Shown piece by piece: positions 8,298-18,030 of a stretch of 64,000 nt of DNA. The notes below the pieces were generated by a model that saw nothing but the letters and a program-made list of their open reading frames with translations, was not told the DNA's origin and searched no databases. How positions within the stretch are numbered: position 1 is the first letter of the stretch; every line of letters starts with the position of its first letter. This DNA comes from Butyrivibrio sp. MB2005 (GTDB lineage: Bacteria; Bacillota; Clostridia; Lachnospirales; Lachnospiraceae): assembly GCF_000424285.1 (NCBI RefSeq), contig NZ_AUJP01000005.1, positions 1 through 64,000 of the forward strand. The letters are read 5' to 3'. Both the position numbers and the translations under genes were made by a program.

Positions 8298-8546
8298 ATG
8301 ACACTTATTGACGGGGAGAAGAATGGCGTTTACCTTGTCAAAGGGATGAACGTCGAACAATCTGTCTTTCAGATGAGGCTTAAGTCAATCGGAGTTACCG
8401 ATGGTTCCCGTATAAAGGTAATTGGTAAAAAAGAACATGGCGGTCTTATAATTCAACTTGGTAAGAAACAGATTGCATTATGTAGAAACTTAGCTTCCGG
8501 CATTGTTGTAGAATTTGAGAAAAAAGAATTTTCGGAAGTTATGTAA
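8298..8546 (+). CDS. FeoA-like small SH3-fold protein
   Basis: 82 residues from ATG 8298, which has GAGG 7 nt upstream; an upstream in-frame TTG at 8286 overlaps that ribosome-binding site and is less likely. The VFQMRLKSIGVTDGSRIKV core and the closing GGLIIQLGKKQIALC strand match the FeoA domain, a small beta-barrel that normally modulates the ferrous-iron transporter FeoB or sits at the C-terminus of DtxR regulators. No feoB is in the window. It precedes gltX by 18 nt and is probably co-transcribed with it. The iron link is family knowledge only. Confidence 0.65.
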   Translation: MTLIDGEKNGVYLVKGMNVEQSVFQMRLKSIGVTDGSRIKVIGKKEHGGLIIQLGKKQIALCRNLASGIVVEFEKKEFSEVM

Positions 8547-8564
8547 ATAAATATTGGAGAGATT

Positions 8565-10022
8565 ATGGCACAGAAGATTAGAACAAGATATGCTCCCAGC
8601 CCTACAGGAAGGATGCATGTCGGTAATTTAAGAACAGCACTCTATGCTTATCTTATTGCTAAGCATGATGGAGGCGATTTTATCTTAAGAATCGAGGACA
8701 CAGACCAGGAGCGTTATGTTGAGGGTGCTACTGAGATCATTTATCGCACTCTTGAGTCCGCAGGTCTTGTTCATGATGAAGGTCCCGATAAGGATAAGGG
8801 CGTAGGTCCTTATGTTCAGAGTGACAGACAGAAGGAAGGCATATATCTTAAGTATGCAAAAGAGCTTGTTGAAAAGGGTGAAGCATATTACTGCTTCTGC
8901 ACACCTGAGAGACTTGCTACACTTACTCAGGTTATCGATGGTAAAGAGGTAAGTGTATATGATAAGCATTGCCTGAACCTCAGTAAAGAAGAGGTTGAAG
9001 CAAACCTTGCTGCAGGCATGCCTTATGTTATTCGCCAGAATAACCCCAGAGAAGGATCTACAACCTTCCATGATGAGCTTTACGGAGACATCACAGTTGA
9101 TAATTCAGAGCTTGATGATATGGTACTTATCAAGTCTGACGGATATCCTACATACAATTTTGCTAATGTAGTTGATGATCACCTTATGGGTATCACTCAT
9201 GTTGTAAGAGGTAATGAGTATATTTCTTCATCACCCAAGTACAACAGACTCTATGATGCATTTGGATGGGAAGTACCAAAGTACATCCATTGTCCTCTTA
9301 TCACAGATGAGGATCATCATAAGCTCAGTAAGAGAAGCGGACATTCTTCTTTTGAGGATCTTATCGAGCAGGGCTTCCTTCCTGAGACAGTTGTTAACTT
9401 CGTTGCACTTCTTGGTTGGTCACCTGATGACAATACAGAGATCATGAGCCTTAAAGAGCTTGTTGAGAAGTTCGATTACATGCGTATTAACAAATCTCCC
9501 GCAGTATTCGATTACACAAAGCTCAGATGGATGAACGGCGAGTATCTTAAGGCTATGGATGATGATAAGTTCTATGAGCTTGCACTTCCTTACATGCAGG
9601 AAGTTATTAAGAAGGATTACGATTTCCATAAGATCGCAGCTATGATAAAGACCAGAATTGAGATTTGGCCCGACATTGCTGATATGATTGATTTCTTCCA
9701 GGAAGTTCCTTCTTATGAGACTGAGATCTACAAGCACAAGAAGATGAAGACCGATGAGGAGTCATCTCTTGCAGTTCTTAAGGACTTAAAGCCTATTCTT
9801 GAAGCTCAGAGCGATTACAGCAATGATGCGCTGTATGCTGCACTTCAGGATTACATCAAGGCTAAGGAATACAAGAACGGATATGTTCTCTGGCCTATCA
9901 GAATCGCTCTTTCAGGAAAAGCTATGACACCCTGCGGAGCAACCGAGCTTATGGAAGTAATCGGTAAGGAAGAGACATTAGACAGACTTAACAAGGCTAT
10001 AGAGAAGCTTGAATCAAAATAA
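8565..10022 (+). CDS. gltX: glutamyl-tRNA synthetase
   Basis: 485 residues, class Ib. The HIGH-type signature is in [20 protein letters not shown] and the KMSKS-type loop is HHKLSKRSG (around residue 250). The [13 protein letters not shown] region ([14 protein letters not shown]) and the C-terminal anticodon-binding bundle are complete. It charges tRNA-Glu, and in Firmicutes lacking GlnRS also tRNA-Gln. GGAGAG precedes the ATG. The next gene starts 1 nt after the stop, which suggests translational coupling. Confidence 0.97.
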   Translation: MAQKIRTRYAPSPTGRMHVGNLRTALYAYLIAKHDGGDFILRIEDTDQERYVEGATEIIYRTLESAGLVHDEGPDKDKGVGPYVQSDRQKEGIYLKYAKELVEKGEAYYCFCTPERLATLTQVIDGKEVSVYDKHCLNLSKEEVEANLAAGMPYVIRQNNPREGSTTFHDELYGDITVDNSELDDMVLIKSDGYPTYNFANVVDDHLMGITHVVRGNEYISSSPKYNRLYDAFGWEVPKYIHCPLITDEDHHKLSKRSGHSSFEDLIEQGFLPETVVNFVALLGWSPDDNTEIMSLKELVEKFDYMRINKSPAVFDYTKLRWMNGEYLKAMDDDKFYELALPYMQEVIKKDYDFHKIAAMIKTRIEIWPDIADMIDFFQEVPSYETEIYKHKKMKTDEESSLAVLKDLKPILEAQSDYSNDALYAALQDYIKAKEYKNGYVLWPIRIALSGKAMTPCGATELMEVIGKEETLDRLNKAIEKLESK

Positions 10023-10023
10023 A

Positions 10024-11883
10024 ATGACAGGTAATCCCGCACAGCTCCGTGCCATAGAGCACGGAGAAGGTGCTGCTTGTGTCATAGCGGGACCGGGTAG
10101 CGGTAAGACCTTTGTTATAATCAGGCGAGTCATAAGGCTCATCGAAAAGGGAGTAAGTCCCGGAAATATATTGGTAATAACCTTTACCAAGGCTGCAGCC
10201 ATAGAAATGCAGCAACGTTTCACTAAAGAAACAAATTCCATGTATCCAGAGGTTCTCTTTGGAACATTCCACTCATGTTTTTTTCAAATTTTACAGCAAA
10301 GCGGCGGCAGATGTGGCAGCTCTGTTACTATTATGCGCGAATCTGATAAGTACAATATTCTAAATCATGTACTTAAGGAATTGCAGGTACGAGAAAAGCA
10401 AAATAAAGTAAGCATCGATTATGACAAGGAGACTATAAGACTTATTTTGTCAGAGATTTCCAAGGTTAAAAACGATGGAGAAAGTCCCACGGCTGCTTCA
10501 AAGGACGTACCTTTGTACGAGTTTTTTCCTGAAATCTATAGAGAATATGGTCTGTTTATGAAGGAACAGTCTCTTATTGATTTTGATGATATGGTACTTA
10601 TGTGCCATGAGCTTCTTTGCAAAAACAGAGATGTATTAAAGCTTTGGCAGGACAAATTTAAGTATATCCTTATTGATGAATACCAGGATATAAACAGAAT
10701 GCAGTTTGAGGTGGTAAAGCTGCTTATTGGAAAAAATGAAAATCTTTTCGTTGTGGGTGATGATGATCAGTCAATTTACGGCTTTAGAGGATCAAGACCT
10801 GAGTTTATGCTTGAGTTTAAGAAGCATTTTCCAAGGGCAGATGAGATTATCCTTGATATAAATTACAGATGTGCATCGAGTATTCTTGATGGAAGCCTTA
10901 AGGTCATCGAAGAAAACAGTATCAGGTTTAAAAAGAACATTAAGGCAGGTAGCGGCATAAAGGGACAGATAGGCGGACTTAGCTTTGAAGATAAGGATTC
11001 TGAGTATAAGTTTATTGCAGATAAGCTTAAGGATTTAAAGCTTAAGGAGACGGCAATTATTTTTAGAACCAATACCGAAGCAACAGGCATGGCCAAATTT
11101 CTGATAAACAGAGAAATTCCCTGCTCCTACAAAGAGAAAATAACGCTATTCCATGAAAAGAACGGAGTCAGTGATGTGATCGCATACCTTAATTTTGCAT
11201 GTGGAGGAGGCAGGAGGAGTGATTTTCTAAAGATCATGAATAAGCCTGTAAGATATATCACAAGGGAAAGCCTTAGCGAAGATATTGTTGATCTTAATTC
11301 GCTTTCCTCATACTTCATCAAAAAAGGTAGAATGAGTACCGCGGATTCCGTTAAAAAGCTTCAACGTGATATAAGGATGATAAGGTCCCTCAGGCCATAT
11401 TTTGCCATTCACTACATAAGGAATGTTCTTGGTTTTAACAAGTATCTAAAGGATAAGTACCTGTCAGATAAAGCAAGGCTGGATGAAATAATGAGCGATC
11501 TTGATGAGCTTATGGAAATATGCAGACATTTTGAAAACTTTAATGAATTTTCCGAGTATATAAATGAACAGGAGAAGATTAAAGAAATTTCAAAGCAGAA
11601 GGATTTTGTAAATAAAGAGGGGGTTAGAATCATGACGATGCATGCTTCAAAGGGACTTGAATTCAGAAATGTTTTTATCCCTGACATTAATGAGGGAATA
11701 ATTCCATCCAGAAGAAGCGTGTCCATGGCTGAAATAGAGGAAGAGAGAAGGATGTTCTATGTGGCAATGACAAGAGCTAAAGAGAATCTTTATCTTAGCT
11801 ATGTGAAAGGTTCAAAAGATAACCCATCTATGAGATCAAGCTTTTTAAGGCCTTTGTATGAATATTTTAAGGATGACAAATAA
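10024..11883 (+). CDS. UvrD/PcrA-type superfamily 1 DNA helicase
   Basis: 619 residues from ATG 10024, immediately after the gltX stop; a TTG at 10009 inside gltX is an alternative. All SF1A motifs are visible: Q motif (NPAQLRAI), Walker A AGPGSGKT, motif Ia TFTKAAA, DEYQD (motif II), GDDDQSIYGFRG (III), YRC (IV region), TMHASKGLEF (V) and VAMTRAKENLYL (VI). These enzymes translocate 3'-5' on single-stranded DNA in repair and in stripping recombinase filaments. At about 620 residues it is shorter than PcrA/UvrD (about 720-740) and lacks the basic C-terminal tail, so it may be one of the small paralogues rather than the essential PcrA. Confidence 0.93.
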   Translation: MTGNPAQLRAIEHGEGAACVIAGPGSGKTFVIIRRVIRLIEKGVSPGNILVITFTKAAAIEMQQRFTKETNSMYPEVLFGTFHSCFFQILQQSGGRCGSSVTIMRESDKYNILNHVLKELQVREKQNKVSIDYDKETIRLILSEISKVKNDGESPTAASKDVPLYEFFPEIYREYGLFMKEQSLIDFDDMVLMCHELLCKNRDVLKLWQDKFKYILIDEYQDINRMQFEVVKLLIGKNENLFVVGDDDQSIYGFRGSRPEFMLEFKKHFPRADEIILDINYRCASSILDGSLKVIEENSIRFKKNIKAGSGIKGQIGGLSFEDKDSEYKFIADKLKDLKLKETAIIFRTNTEATGMAKFLINREIPCSYKEKITLFHEKNGVSDVIAYLNFACGGGRRSDFLKIMNKPVRYITRESLSEDIVDLNSLSSYFIKKGRMSTADSVKKLQRDIRMIRSLRPYFAIHYIRNVLGFNKYLKDKYLSDKARLDEIMSDLDELMEICRHFENFNEFSEYINEQEKIKEISKQKDFVNKEGVRIMTMHASKGLEFRNVFIPDINEGIIPSRRSVSMAEIEEERRMFYVAMTRAKENLYLSYVKGSKDNPSMRSSFLRPLYEYFKDDK

Positions 11884-12080
11884 GGATTTATAAGGCGGGA
11901 AAAGCAAACATTACTGATATTAGGTCTCTGTATTCCTGCGGTCTGTTTCTGCTTTTGACCGGAAGAAGGCATAGTTTTCTTCGTGTTTTTGTAATATAAT
12001 AAACGTATATTTGTAGAACTTTGGTGAGCGTCAAAATTATTTGCCATTTACTGTAACTTAATTATGGGGGAAAGAATGTT

Positions 12081-13145
12081 ATGAAAAAGAACAATTTAAG
12101 GATATTTGCAATTACTCTAACTGCATCAGTTCTGGCATTTACTGCTGCCTGTGGCGGAAGCTCCTATGATAAAAACAGCTATGAGTCCTCTTATGCCACA
12201 GAATCAGCCGGAGCATCAGATGGCTTCTATGGTGATGAAGCAGTTGAATTATACGAGGAAGAAGCTCCGGGAAGCAGTTCTAACAATGCCACTGAGATAA
12301 CAGAAGAAAATGCGGAGTCCAATAAATCAAACAGAAAGCTTATTACAAATATAAATGTTGATGTTGAGACTCAGGAATTTGATTCACTTGTAAAATTCAT
12401 CAAGGAAAAGACAGAGCAGCTTGGCGGCTATATCGAAAGCGAGAGCATAAATAATAACAGCTATAACTCACAAAGCGAACGATATGGTTCTCTTACCTTA
12501 AGGATTCCTGAGGCTAAGCTTGACAGTTTTATGACCTCCGTTGATGAAAAGAGTCACATCAAGAATCAGAACAGAAATGTTAAGGATGTAACTCTTACTT
12601 ATGCTGACCTTGAAGGCCACAAAAAGGCCCTTCTTAAAGAGCAGGATCAGCTCCTTACTCTTATGGAGAAAGCAGAGTCAATTGAGGATATCATTACAAT
12701 TCAGGATAAGCTCACAGATGTTCAGTATCAGCTTGAATCCATGGAATCACAGCTTAGAACCTTTGATAATCAGGTAAGCTATAGCACGGTTGTCATGAAT
12801 ATTGATGAGGTTATTGAGTACACACCTGATGCGCCCAAGACCTTCTGGGAGAAGGCTACAGAAGGCTTTGTTGACAACTTTGCGGCTGTAGTTGCATTCT
12901 TTGAAGCGCTTCTGCTTGCAATTATTACTCATATACCTACACTTATCGTACTTATCGTTATTTTGATAATTGTTATAATTATAGTTAAGATATGCGAAAA
13001 GAAGGCAAAAAAGAGGAGAGCAGAGAAAATGGCAAAAAATGCAGCTATGTATCAGAATATGGCACAGCCTCAGATGAAGCCTATACAGCCTAACGTTTCA
13101 CAACCTCAGGAAGCACCAAAGGAAACTCCTGAAGATAAGAAATGA
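12081..13145 (+). CDS. DUF4349 lipoprotein
   Basis: 354 residues. A signal peptide ends in the lipobox FTAAC (Cys about 24), so it should be anchored to the outer face of the membrane. Next come an acidic Ser/Glu-rich linker, the DUF4349 core (about 90-250) with LITNINVDVET and YSTVVMNIDE strands around a long heptad-rich helix (KALLKEQDQLLTLMEKAE), a hydrophobic helix (about 275-310) and a Lys/Arg then Pro/Gln-rich cytoplasmic tail. The C-terminal membrane span gives a second anchor, typical for the family. The family's function is unknown. GGGGGAAAG precedes the ATG, and a TATAAT (11995-12000) upstream could be its -10. Confidence 0.82.
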   Translation: MKKNNLRIFAITLTASVLAFTAACGGSSYDKNSYESSYATESAGASDGFYGDEAVELYEEEAPGSSSNNATEITEENAESNKSNRKLITNINVDVETQEFDSLVKFIKEKTEQLGGYIESESINNNSYNSQSERYGSLTLRIPEAKLDSFMTSVDEKSHIKNQNRNVKDVTLTYADLEGHKKALLKEQDQLLTLMEKAESIEDIITIQDKLTDVQYQLESMESQLRTFDNQVSYSTVVMNIDEVIEYTPDAPKTFWEKATEGFVDNFAAVVAFFEALLLAIITHIPTLIVLIVILIIVIIIVKICEKKAKKRRAEKMAKNAAMYQNMAQPQMKPIQPNVSQPQEAPKETPEDKK

Positions 13146-13239
13146 TAGTTAATAATTTAGCGTTTTTTTATAATTAGTTCATTGTAATTAAATATCACAA
13201 TTGCTATGATTTGAACAGACATATAAAGGGGGAAACCTT

Positions 13240-15249
13240 ATGATACATGAGGTCCTCGCAGAATATCGAAGCAAGGAAGACCGGTACTTCGAGCTCTGTG
13301 AAAAAGATATCGTAAAAACTAATATGTCAGTTCAAAGAAAGATGTCCATCGTAGTAGCGGCCATCTTTTTAGCCATGATTATAATTTCGAAGGTAATAAT
13401 CAGAGGGTTTATTATACACTCTCTTTATTACCTTCTATTTGCTTTTATTATTGCATTTTTCATTACCAATCAGATACTTGTTAACAAAAAGCTGTCCTTT
13501 AAGGCATGCCGGAGAGAGAGCCTTGTCGCCTATGGAATACTGTATCTGGGATGTATTTTTATCGATTCAATGACAGCAGGTCCCGAGACGCCATCAGTTC
13601 TGTTTCCGTTCTTTTTGATTATTTTTGTAGCCATATATATCGATAGGCTTAAGATTTATATTCTTTTTGAATTTACACTCAGCGTCATTTTCTGTGTACT
13701 GGTTGTTATAAATAAAGTGTCATTTTTCTATTCAAGAGATGCATTCCAGATATTTACTTCACTTATCGTATCCGGAATCGTCGCTGTGCTTATACAAAAG
13801 CTAAGAATAAGCATGGCACTTAATAATGCTGAGCTTGAACAGTTAAGTGAAAAGGCGGCTGAAGCAGAAGCGGAAGCTATAGCTGCCAACAGTGCAAAGA
13901 GCCAGTTCTTATCTCAAATGTCACACGAGATCAGAACTCCCATTAATGCGATTTTGGGAATGAATGAGCTGATCATAAGAGAATATGATGATGATAATCT
14001 GCTTAAGTATTCCCATAATATAAAAAGTGCAGGAAATACGCTACTTTCCCTTATAAACGACGTTCTTGATTTCTCAAAGATAGAAGCAGGAAAGATGGAG
14101 CTTTACAACGTAGAGTATGATCTGGCCGGTACTATCGCTGAGCTGATCAGCATGGTTGATGAGAGAGCAAGAAATAAGGGACTTGATTTACAGATCACAG
14201 TTAACGAAGAGATGCCTCATCTCCTTTATGGGGATAACGTAAGACTTAAACAGATTATTCTGAATATCCTTACCAATGCCATAAAGTATACGGAAAAGGG
14301 CTCAATCCACATGGATGTTGATTATATATCCAGTGGGCACCTTGATATAAACGGCACAATCGGACTTAAGATATCAGTTTCCGATACGGGTATTGGTATC
14401 AGAGATGAGGATATGACAAGGCTGTTCAGTCCCTTCGAGAGATTAGAGGAAGTCAGAAACAGAAATGTCGAAGGTACCGGTCTTGGAATGAGTATCGTCC
14501 AAAAGCTTTTGGCACTTATGAATTCAGAGCTGATGGTTCGAAGTGAATATGGTAAAGGTTCAACATTTTCCTTCACTGTTCAGCAGGAAACAAGAAGCTG
14601 GGATCCTATAGGTGATTTCCATGAGACCTATGAAAAGCTGATAAAGAGCGAAGATAATTACAGACAGCTATTTGAAGCTCCTGAAGCGAAGATACTTATT
14701 GTTGATGATAATGAGATCAACCTTGTGGTTACAAAGAGTCTTATTCAGGATACAAAGATACAGATAGTAACAGCCACAAGCGGTAAAGAAGCACTTAAGA
14801 TATGTGATGAGCAGGAATTTGATCTACTTCTTATTGACCACAGGATGCCCGGAATGGACGGTATGGAAATGCTGTGGAGACTTAGGAGTAACGAGAAGTC
14901 GCCTAACTGCAATAAGCCCTGCGTAGTTCTTACAGCAAATGCATTCTCAGGTGCAAGAGAAGTTTACAAGAATTCAGGCTTTGAAGATTACTTAAGTAAG
15001 CCGATAATAGGCGATGCTCTTGAAAAAGTACTTTTAGAGCTTTTGCCTTCGGATAAAGTAATTAAAACGGACGGTAAGGATTATAAGAAACATATTCCTA
15101 CCAAATCTGTTAAATATGAACCCTCGATGGCACAGGTTAAACCTGAGACCATCGTTGATATCAGAGAGGACTATTCGGATGATCCTGATCTGTACGCAGC
15201 TATCGGGCTTCTGATGAAGAGAGCAAATATAATTGCCAAAGAGTCCTAA
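13240..15249 (+). CDS. membrane hybrid histidine kinase lacking an HPt domain
   Basis: 669 residues. About five to six hydrophobic segments (35-190) form an integral-membrane sensor with no large outer domain, followed by a short coiled coil (196-222), HisKA with His229 in QMSHEIRTP, a HATPase domain (N box [11 protein letters not shown] boxes SDTGIG and GTGLGMSI) and one receiver domain (about 484-610, phosphoacceptor Asp near 533 in LIDHRMPG, Lys in YLSKP). The C-terminus ends after a linker with no histidine phosphotransfer domain; that domain is on the next protein. The stop is 11 nt before the next start. It is a clear paralogue of the kinase at 52.9 kb. The signal is unknown. Confidence 0.92.
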   Translation: MIHEVLAEYRSKEDRYFELCEKDIVKTNMSVQRKMSIVVAAIFLAMIIISKVIIRGFIIHSLYYLLFAFIIAFFITNQILVNKKLSFKACRRESLVAYGILYLGCIFIDSMTAGPETPSVLFPFFLIIFVAIYIDRLKIYILFEFTLSVIFCVLVVINKVSFFYSRDAFQIFTSLIVSGIVAVLIQKLRISMALNNAELEQLSEKAAEAEAEAIAANSAKSQFLSQMSHEIRTPINAILGMNELIIREYDDDNLLKYSHNIKSAGNTLLSLINDVLDFSKIEAGKMELYNVEYDLAGTIAELISMVDERARNKGLDLQITVNEEMPHLLYGDNVRLKQIILNILTNAIKYTEKGSIHMDVDYISSGHLDINGTIGLKISVSDTGIGIRDEDMTRLFSPFERLEEVRNRNVEGTGLGMSIVQKLLALMNSELMVRSEYGKGSTFSFTVQQETRSWDPIGDFHETYEKLIKSEDNYRQLFEAPEAKILIVDDNEINLVVTKSLIQDTKIQIVTATSGKEALKICDEQEFDLLLIDHRMPGMDGMEMLWRLRSNEKSPNCNKPCVVLTANAFSGAREVYKNSGFEDYLSKPIIGDALEKVLLELLPSDKVIKTDGKDYKKHIPTKSVKYEPSMAQVKPETIVDIREDYSDDPDLYAAIGLLMKRANIIAKES

Positions 15250-15260
15250 AGGAGCTTTTT

Positions 15261-16343
15261 GTGAGCGAGACAGTATTAGTTGTTGATGATTCAAAACTTG
15301 ATCTGTTTTTCCTAAAGAAACACCTGGAATTCCTGGGTGTTGGTTGTGATGAAGCTGCAAGTGGAAGAGACTGTCTGCGCTATGTTAGAAACAATGAGTA
15401 CTGCCTTATTCTGATGGATTATATGATGCCTGATCCCGATGGTATCGAAACCTTCAATCAGATTAAGATGGGAATTGATAACAAAAATAAGGCAACGCCC
15501 ATAGTTGCCATGGTGGCAGCTGATACTCCGGCAGAAGGTCACACCTGTCTGGATGCGGGATTTGATAATTATATAGAAAAGCCCATTGATTTTAATCAGC
15601 TTCTGGCTATTCTTATAATTTATCTTCCTGACAGCATGAGAAAAAAGCTTAAGCTTCCGCACAATACACCAAAGAAGAGTCCTGAGAAAAAGCCTATTCC
15701 GGTTGAACAGCCCATGGAACAGAAGGTCAGCATGGATACGAAAAGTGTTCCTGAAGGCGGCGATGTTATAGAAAGTCTGAAGGTTATAGATGATATAGAC
15801 GAACAGCAGGGACTTTCACTTTGCGGATCCTATGATGCTTATGTTACAGCTTTAAATATTTTCTACAGTTCCATTGATATGAAATCCGAAGAAATTGAGA
15901 ATTTTTATCGGAATGAGGACTGGGAGAATTACACGATCAAGGTTCATGCACTTAAGAGCTCAGGTAATCTTATCGGTGCAGAAAAACTAAGAGCCGATGC
16001 CAAGGACCTTGAGGATGCAGGAAATGCAGGTGATATTGATAAGATAAAAGCTAAGACGGAAGACCTTCTTAATTACTACAGAGGCTTTAAGCAGAAGCTT
16101 TCCTTCCTTAGTGGTGAGGAAGATGCTGATGATAAAGAGGAAATACCTCAGAGCTCACTGAATGATGCTTATCAGTCGCTACTGGAGTTTTGTGATAGCA
16201 TGGATTTTGATCTGGCAGATATGGTTATCAAATCCATGAAAGAATATAAATTACCTGAAAAAGATGAAAAGAAGTTCGAGGAAATAGAAAAACTATTAAC
16301 TAACCTGGACTGGGAGAACATTGCAAGGATTATCAAAGAATAA
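15261..16343 (+). CDS. receiver-HPt phosphorelay protein
   Basis: 360 residues from a GTG start with AAAGGAG 6 nt upstream. An N-terminal receiver (1-125) keeps the acidic pair D9/D10, phosphoacceptor D53 (LMDYMMPD) and Lys107 (YIEKP), but the usual switch Thr/Ser is replaced in VAMVAAD. A Pro/Lys linker leads to an HPt domain (about 170-285) with His229 in [14 protein letters not shown], followed by an acidic helical tail. The HPt resembles the C-terminal HPt of the kinase at 52945-55527, so here the relay has been split over two polypeptides. It probably takes phosphate from the adjacent kinase and passes it to the downstream receiver. Confidence 0.9.
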   Translation: MSETVLVVDDSKLDLFFLKKHLEFLGVGCDEAASGRDCLRYVRNNEYCLILMDYMMPDPDGIETFNQIKMGIDNKNKATPIVAMVAADTPAEGHTCLDAGFDNYIEKPIDFNQLLAILIIYLPDSMRKKLKLPHNTPKKSPEKKPIPVEQPMEQKVSMDTKSVPEGGDVIESLKVIDDIDEQQGLSLCGSYDAYVTALNIFYSSIDMKSEEIENFYRNEDWENYTIKVHALKSSGNLIGAEKLRADAKDLEDAGNAGDIDKIKAKTEDLLNYYRGFKQKLSFLSGEEDADDKEEIPQSSLNDAYQSLLEFCDSMDFDLADMVIKSMKEYKLPEKDEKKFEEIEKLLTNLDWENIARIIKE

Positions 16344-16357
16344 ATGGAGAAGATGCG

Positions 16358-17101
16358 ATGGCTAAAAACTTACAGATTATCGGTGCAAACGAATCCTTTA
16401 TGGTAAAAGGCCTTCTCATGAAGCTTCGGGATGCCGGAATAAACGCATATTTCACACAGGAAAAGGTTGAAGATATAAAGCAAGTGCAGGAAGAAACTGA
16501 ACTCTTTGTGTATTATCTTGATGAGATTGTACCTAAGACACTGATATATCTTAAGGATCTTTGTCTTGAATCCAACAGAACAATCATGGTTATAGGTAAT
16601 CCTGTTGAGTATGATGAAGCTCTTAAATATCTTCCCGAGTCAAATATCGAGAGGTTTTTTTCCAGACCTCTTAAGATGGATGATTTCATTGAAGCATGCA
16701 AGATCTTTTTCACCAATGAGATGATGGAAGCAAGAAAGCGCTGCATACTGATCGTTGATGATGATGTTGCATACATGAGAACTATCAGATCCTGGCTAAT
16801 GGATGATTACAGAGTGGCTATGGTTAATTCCGGAATTCAGGCCATTACCTGGCTTGCAAAAAACACGGCGGACCTGATTCTTCTTGATTACGAAATGCCG
16901 GTTACATCGGGACCAAAGGTTCTTGAGATGTTTAAGAGTGATGCCAGCATCAAGGATATTCCAGTTATGTTCCTTACTGCAAAGGGCGATAAAGCCAGCA
17001 TCGTAAGAGTGCTTGCCCTTAAGCCTGCTGATTACATACTTAAAACTGTTGACAGGACTACGCTCCACAATAAGCTGGATCAGTTTTTCATAAATATGTA
17101 A
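16358..17101 (+). CDS. tandem receiver protein (degenerate + intact REC)
   Basis: 247 residues. The C-terminal half (about 127-247) is a normal receiver: ILIVDDD acidic pocket, phosphoacceptor D177 in LLDYEMP, Thr207 and Lys229. The N-terminal half (1-120) has the same strand/helix rhythm (FVYYLDE, MVIGNP, FFSRPLK) but lacks the acidic pocket and has Arg-Pro in place of Lys-Pro, so it looks like a pseudo-receiver. No DNA-binding or enzymatic output domain is present. The gene is 14 nt after the receiver-HPt gene and is presumably the end point of that relay, acting through protein contact. Confidence 0.85.
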   Translation: MAKNLQIIGANESFMVKGLLMKLRDAGINAYFTQEKVEDIKQVQEETELFVYYLDEIVPKTLIYLKDLCLESNRTIMVIGNPVEYDEALKYLPESNIERFFSRPLKMDDFIEACKIFFTNEMMEARKRCILIVDDDVAYMRTIRSWLMDDYRVAMVNSGIQAITWLAKNTADLILLDYEMPVTSGPKVLEMFKSDASIKDIPVMFLTAKGDKASIVRVLALKPADYILKTVDRTTLHNKLDQFFINM

Positions 17102-17132
17102 AAAATATTGATCCTGCTATTAAGTTATATTT

Positions 17133-17195
17133 AGAATCTGTCGATAAACAATTTGGAATACTATATCTAATTGTGACAAGGAAGTCGCAGATTCT
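17133..17195 (+). other. nested stem-loop in the leader of the 259-residue protein gene
   Basis: AGAATCTG (17133-17140) pairs perfectly with CAGATTCT (17188-17195); after a bulged T the stem continues CGA/TCG. Inside the loop ACAATT (17148-17153) pairs with AATTGT (17169-17174). The structure ends 5 nt before an AAAGGAGGG Shine-Dalgarno, so it could influence translation. It matches no riboswitch class I recognise. Confidence 0.5.
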
Positions 17196-17216
17196 TAAGC
17201 AAAGGAGGGTTTCAAT

Positions 17217-17996
17217 ATGAGTACGGTAAATGGGCTGGGTTCATCTATTGCGAATCAGCTTAGTGCCTATCAGACAAACAGTCAGAGGACCAAAAAAGCT
17301 GACGATGTAAATGCATCCCAAAAGAAAAATGATAAGTTAGAGATCCAGAAAAATAAAGCTGCGTCAGAAACTCACATTCAGGAAGGTGTTGAGCTCAGTG
17401 ATGCTGCGAAAAAACTTTTGGATGAACTTAAAGAAAAGTATGGAAATATGGACTTTTTTGTGTCAAACTATTCCTCAGATGAGGAAGCCGAGGACATTAT
17501 GTCCAGAGGCACAAAGGAGTTCAGTGTTCTGATCGAGCCCGAAGTACTTGAACAGATGGCTGCCGATGAAGAGACCAAGAATAAATATATGGGAATCATC
17601 GATGAATCAACCGGCAAGCTTGCTGATATGAAGCAGCAGATTGAAGAATCAGGCCAGAGTGTTGAGTCAATAGGCGTTAAGATTGATGCCGACGGTACTA
17701 CCAAGTTCTTTGCTACCATTAAGGAGCAGAACGAGAAGTACAACAAGCAGGTAGCTGCTGATAAAGAGGCTGCCAAGGCTGAAGAAAAGAAGGCAAAGGC
17801 AAGAGAAGAACGGCAGGAACAGCTGGATAAGCTAAAAGAAGGCTATGGCAAGAAAGAGCCGGCCTACGAAAAGAAGACCTCTGTTTATGCAGACTCTGTA
17901 GAAGAACTCATCGACAAGATTAAAAATATTGATTGGAGTACAATCGAAGCAAAGCCTGTAAAGGACTATGGTCAGAAATTAGATCTGTCAGTATAA
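17217..17996 (+). CDS. Lys/Glu-rich helical protein of unknown function
   Basis: 259 residues with no signal peptide or membrane span. It opens with a Ser/Gln-rich segment (STVNGLGSSIANQLSAY), has a globular core (about 60-160: ELSDAAKKLLDELKEKYGNM, then acidic and hydrophobic strands including SVESIGVKIDADGTTKFFA) and a long charged coiled coil (about 165-225). I recall similar proteins in Lachnospiraceae under an uncharacterised family (possibly DUF6033), but I am not certain. The strong AAAGGAGGG ribosome-binding site implies good expression. It sits between a phosphorelay and a DUF1292 gene; no function can be assigned. Confidence 0.75.
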   Translation: MSTVNGLGSSIANQLSAYQTNSQRTKKADDVNASQKKNDKLEIQKNKAASETHIQEGVELSDAAKKLLDELKEKYGNMDFFVSNYSSDEEAEDIMSRGTKEFSVLIEPEVLEQMAADEETKNKYMGIIDESTGKLADMKQQIEESGQSVESIGVKIDADGTTKFFATIKEQNEKYNKQVAADKEAAKAEEKKAKAREERQEQLDKLKEGYGKKEPAYEKKTSVYADSVEELIDKIKNIDWSTIEAKPVKDYGQKLDLSV

Positions 17997-18030
17997 GGCA
18001 CGGCTTCATTGTGAAGGAGGAAAAAACAAC

